Positions 7,401 to 8,000 of a stretch of DNA of 8,000 nucleotides are shown here, in pieces. A program made the translations under genes and the position numbers. The stretch is from an uncultured Clostridia bacterium (GTDB taxonomy: Bacteria > Bacillota > Clostridia > Oscillospirales > Acutalibacteraceae). The number at the start of each line of letters is the position of its first letter. The first letter of the stretch is position 1. A model generated the notes under the pieces. That model worked only from the letters and a program-made list of their open reading frames with translations. It was not told the origin of the DNA and did not search any database. Where the stretch lies: contig CAMNHG010000057.1 of assembly GCA_946539105.1 (NCBI GenBank), forward strand, positions 1-8,000. The letters are read 5' to 3'.

Positions 7401-7861
7401 CAGTAGGCGAGGAGCGCGGCGACGAGCAAAAGACCAAGGATTTGGACTGCCTTATCGACATCTCGGTTGACGCGCACATCCCCGAGTATTACGTCGAGAG
7501 CCTCACGCTCAGGCTCGACGTTTACCGCCGTATCGCCGACATCCGCAATTCCGATGACGCCGAGGACGTCCGCGCGGAGCTTATTGACCGCTTCGGAGAG
7601 CTTCCCGAATCCGTCGAGGGTTTAATCGACATCGCGCTAATCCGCAACAAGGCGTACTCGATGGGCGTTTACGAAATCCGCCAGAACGACTCGGCAATCC
7701 TGCTCTACGTCAAGGAAATCAAGTCGCCTGCCGTAGCGGATTTGCTTATCGCGCTGAACGGAAAAGCTATGCTGAGCGCGGGAACAAAGCCGTATTTGTC
7801 CGTAAAATGTGGCAAAGACTCGGATTCGGTCGGAATTTTGAAGAAGATTTTTAAAATATGA
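4403..7861 (+). CDS. mfd: Transcription-repair coupling factor Mfd
   Basis: Mfd recognises RNA polymerase stalled at DNA damage, pushes it off with an ATP-driven DNA translocase and recruits UvrA for nucleotide excision repair. The 1152 residues match the usual length (about 1150-1180). The first third is the UvrB-like module that contacts UvrA, with LGYERF (161-166) and the RGGILDFF motif (about 179-186). The RNA-polymerase-interacting domain spans about 488-560 (SPGDYVVHNVHGIG, then YVPVTQLD near 537-544). The superfamily 2 translocase carries Walker A GDVGFGKT (646-653), DEEQ (747-750), SATPIPRT (773-780) and QLRGRVGRS (916-924). The relay TRG-type segment is DMSVIEEAPLNRQPVQT (790-806), with EAP where TPP is common. 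The C-terminal regulatory TRCF domain includes IPEYYVESLTLRLDVYRR from 1026. ATG 4403 is preferred because AGGTAA lies just upstream (4394-4399); an ATG at 4415 would remove four residues and lacks a site. No disruptions are seen. No clear terminator follows the stop. Confidence 0.97.
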   Translation: MTYKMDFLTSVLKGSAPFNTLKKSIKNGRSLCAAGLSAVNKANIIFALCRQKQTPALCVASDEKEAQTLCNDLCCMGLNALVYPVRDYNFIDLQSRSREYEHRRLKALLRLSEGECDVVIACLDAASQLTVPKRVLLDTSVVFEQGREIPVEKAVRALTLLGYERFDAVDGEGQFSLRGGILDFFMPDSKYPVRAEFWGDEITDLSYFDIESQRRFEKAGTIRLTPSAEIIIEDKNALADKIVHQASLLRGKNIVKAREKLYSEAELIRSGAAIPNADKFIGQIYDKPECLFDYFERDSLIFISEYSNVRDRGKMMDFQSTEMLKQGFADGVLCRGFDRFTLTLNECTELFEAHGVILLENFVHGSIDLKLGEVVSFNSKQLSAWNGSYKQLREDIDGFCNSGYSGVVLAGTEKAAKKLCETLISDGCNAEFAENLSAVTDKKIYLMSGALSAGFELPNEKFFLISYGQTAYRPEKPRRKRKKEGNEIYSLSELSPGDYVVHNVHGIGIFSGIRKIDTHGITKDYIKIDYAKGDVLYVPVTQLDMVAKYIGPRENSRVKLNRLGSPEWQKAKARVKSSVKDIAKELIALYSARMKAKGYAFSADNEWQRDFEAGFEYEETPDQIICIDEIKRDMERSAPMDRLLCGDVGFGKTEVALRAAFKCVSDSKQCALLCPTTILAWQHYQTVTKRFEGYPIRVELLSRFRTPKQQKEILQRLKRGEVDMVIGTHRLVQKDVVFRDLGLAIIDEEQRFGVAQKERFKELVKNVDVLTLSATPIPRTLNMAMSGLRDMSVIEEAPLNRQPVQTYVLEHDDAVINEAIRRELRRGGQVFYLHNNVETIESCANRIREAIPEAKIAIGHGKMSEQQLSEVWRQMLEQEIDILVCTTIIETGVDLPNANTLIIENADCMGLSQLHQLRGRVGRSARRAYAYFTFRRSKVLTDIQQKRLAAIREFTEFGSGFKIAMRDLELRGAGNIMGAQQHGHMESVGYDMYLKLLGEAVGEERGDEQKTKDLDCLIDISVDAHIPEYYVESLTLRLDVYRRIADIRNSDDAEDVRAELIDRFGELPESVEGLIDIALIRNKAYSMGVYEIRQNDSAILLYVKEIKSPAVADLLIALNGKAMLSAGTKPYLSVKCGKDSDSVGILKKIFKI

Positions 7862-7893
7862 TTGGTGATTTTTGATAAATTTTTAATAAAATG

Positions 7894-7922
7894 TAGACAT
7901 CGACGAAAAAATTGTGTATAAT
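7894..7922 (+). promoter_or_regulatory. Near-consensus sigma-A promoter for the gene after mfd
   Basis: TAGACA (7894-7899, five of six bases of TTGACA) is separated by exactly 17 bases from a perfect TATAAT (7917-7922). Transcription would begin around 7929-7930, about 50 bases before the next ATG at 7981. It is the best promoter in the window and marks the start of a new transcription unit, although readthrough from mfd is possible because no terminator is evident. Confidence 0.82.
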
Positions 7923-7980
7923 CATATTGTATGCACCCATATGACAATGGGAATTTAGGCTTAAAGGATGGTATAAAAAT

Positions 7981-8000
7981 ATGAGATCCGCAATCAAAAC
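7981..8000 (+). CDS. Start of an unidentified gene (only six full codons visible)
   Basis: An ATG at 7981 opens a frame reading MRSAIK before the window ends. It is supported by AAAGGATGG (7963-7971) about nine bases upstream and by a near-consensus promoter at 7894-7922. The basic residues at positions 2 and 6 could begin a signal peptide or membrane segment, and in many Clostridia a PrsA/SurA-like peptidyl-prolyl isomerase follows mfd, but six residues cannot identify the product. Confidence 0.6.

Noticed and set aside
7862..7893. Terminator after mfd
   Set aside because: The stretch is AT-rich with T runs, but I found no GC-containing inverted repeat ahead of them.
1..8000. CRISPR arrays, insertion sequences, tRNA or rRNA genes, prophage or defence genes
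   Set aside because: No spaced direct repeats, transposase motifs, terminal inverted repeats or tRNA-like clover-leaf sequences were seen; nearly all the DNA is accounted for by conserved housekeeping genes.

Overview
The window looks like chromosomal DNA of a low-to-mid GC Gram-positive anaerobe of the class Clostridia, most likely an Oscillospiraceae/Ruminococcaceae-type gut bacterium. The grounds are the glmU-prs-pth-mfd gene order typical of Firmicutes, a pyruvate,phosphate dikinase very close to the Clostridium symbiosum type, strong AGGAGG-like ribosome binding sites, and sigma-A-type promoters. The genus cannot be fixed from the sequence alone.

Layout. Positions 1-869 (minus strand) hold the first 289 codons of ppdK (pyruvate,phosphate dikinase), which runs off the left edge. 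A 318-bp AT-rich divergent intergenic region (870-1187) carries a convincing extended -10 element for ppdK, a weak promoter candidate for the plus-strand genes, and a small leader hairpin. Five genes then follow on the plus strand: a short GlmU-like nucleotidyltransferase (1188-1940), prs (1990-2949), pth (3031-3624), a multi-pass membrane protein of the DUF1624/HGSNAT-like acyltransferase family (3627-4379) and mfd (4403-7861). Gaps are 49, 81, 2 and 23 bp, so they probably form one transcription unit, with a perfect 9-bp hairpin between prs and pth that could attenuate it. After mfd, a near-consensus promoter (7894-7922) starts a new unit whose first codons (7981-8000) are all that is visible.

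How the genes fit together. The cluster is housekeeping: sugar-nucleotide supply for the cell wall, PRPP synthesis for nucleotides, rescue of peptidyl-tRNA, and transcription-coupled DNA repair. PpdK is a separate central-carbon enzyme (pyruvate/PEP interconversion) transcribed in the opposite direction.

I see no undescribed defence, mobile or RNA system. The two points most worth checking are (1) the GlmU homologue ends exactly at the uridylyltransferase boundary and lacks the acetyltransferase half, and (2) a membrane acyltransferase-family gene sits between pth and mfd, where Firmicutes more often carry small sporulation or RNA-binding genes.
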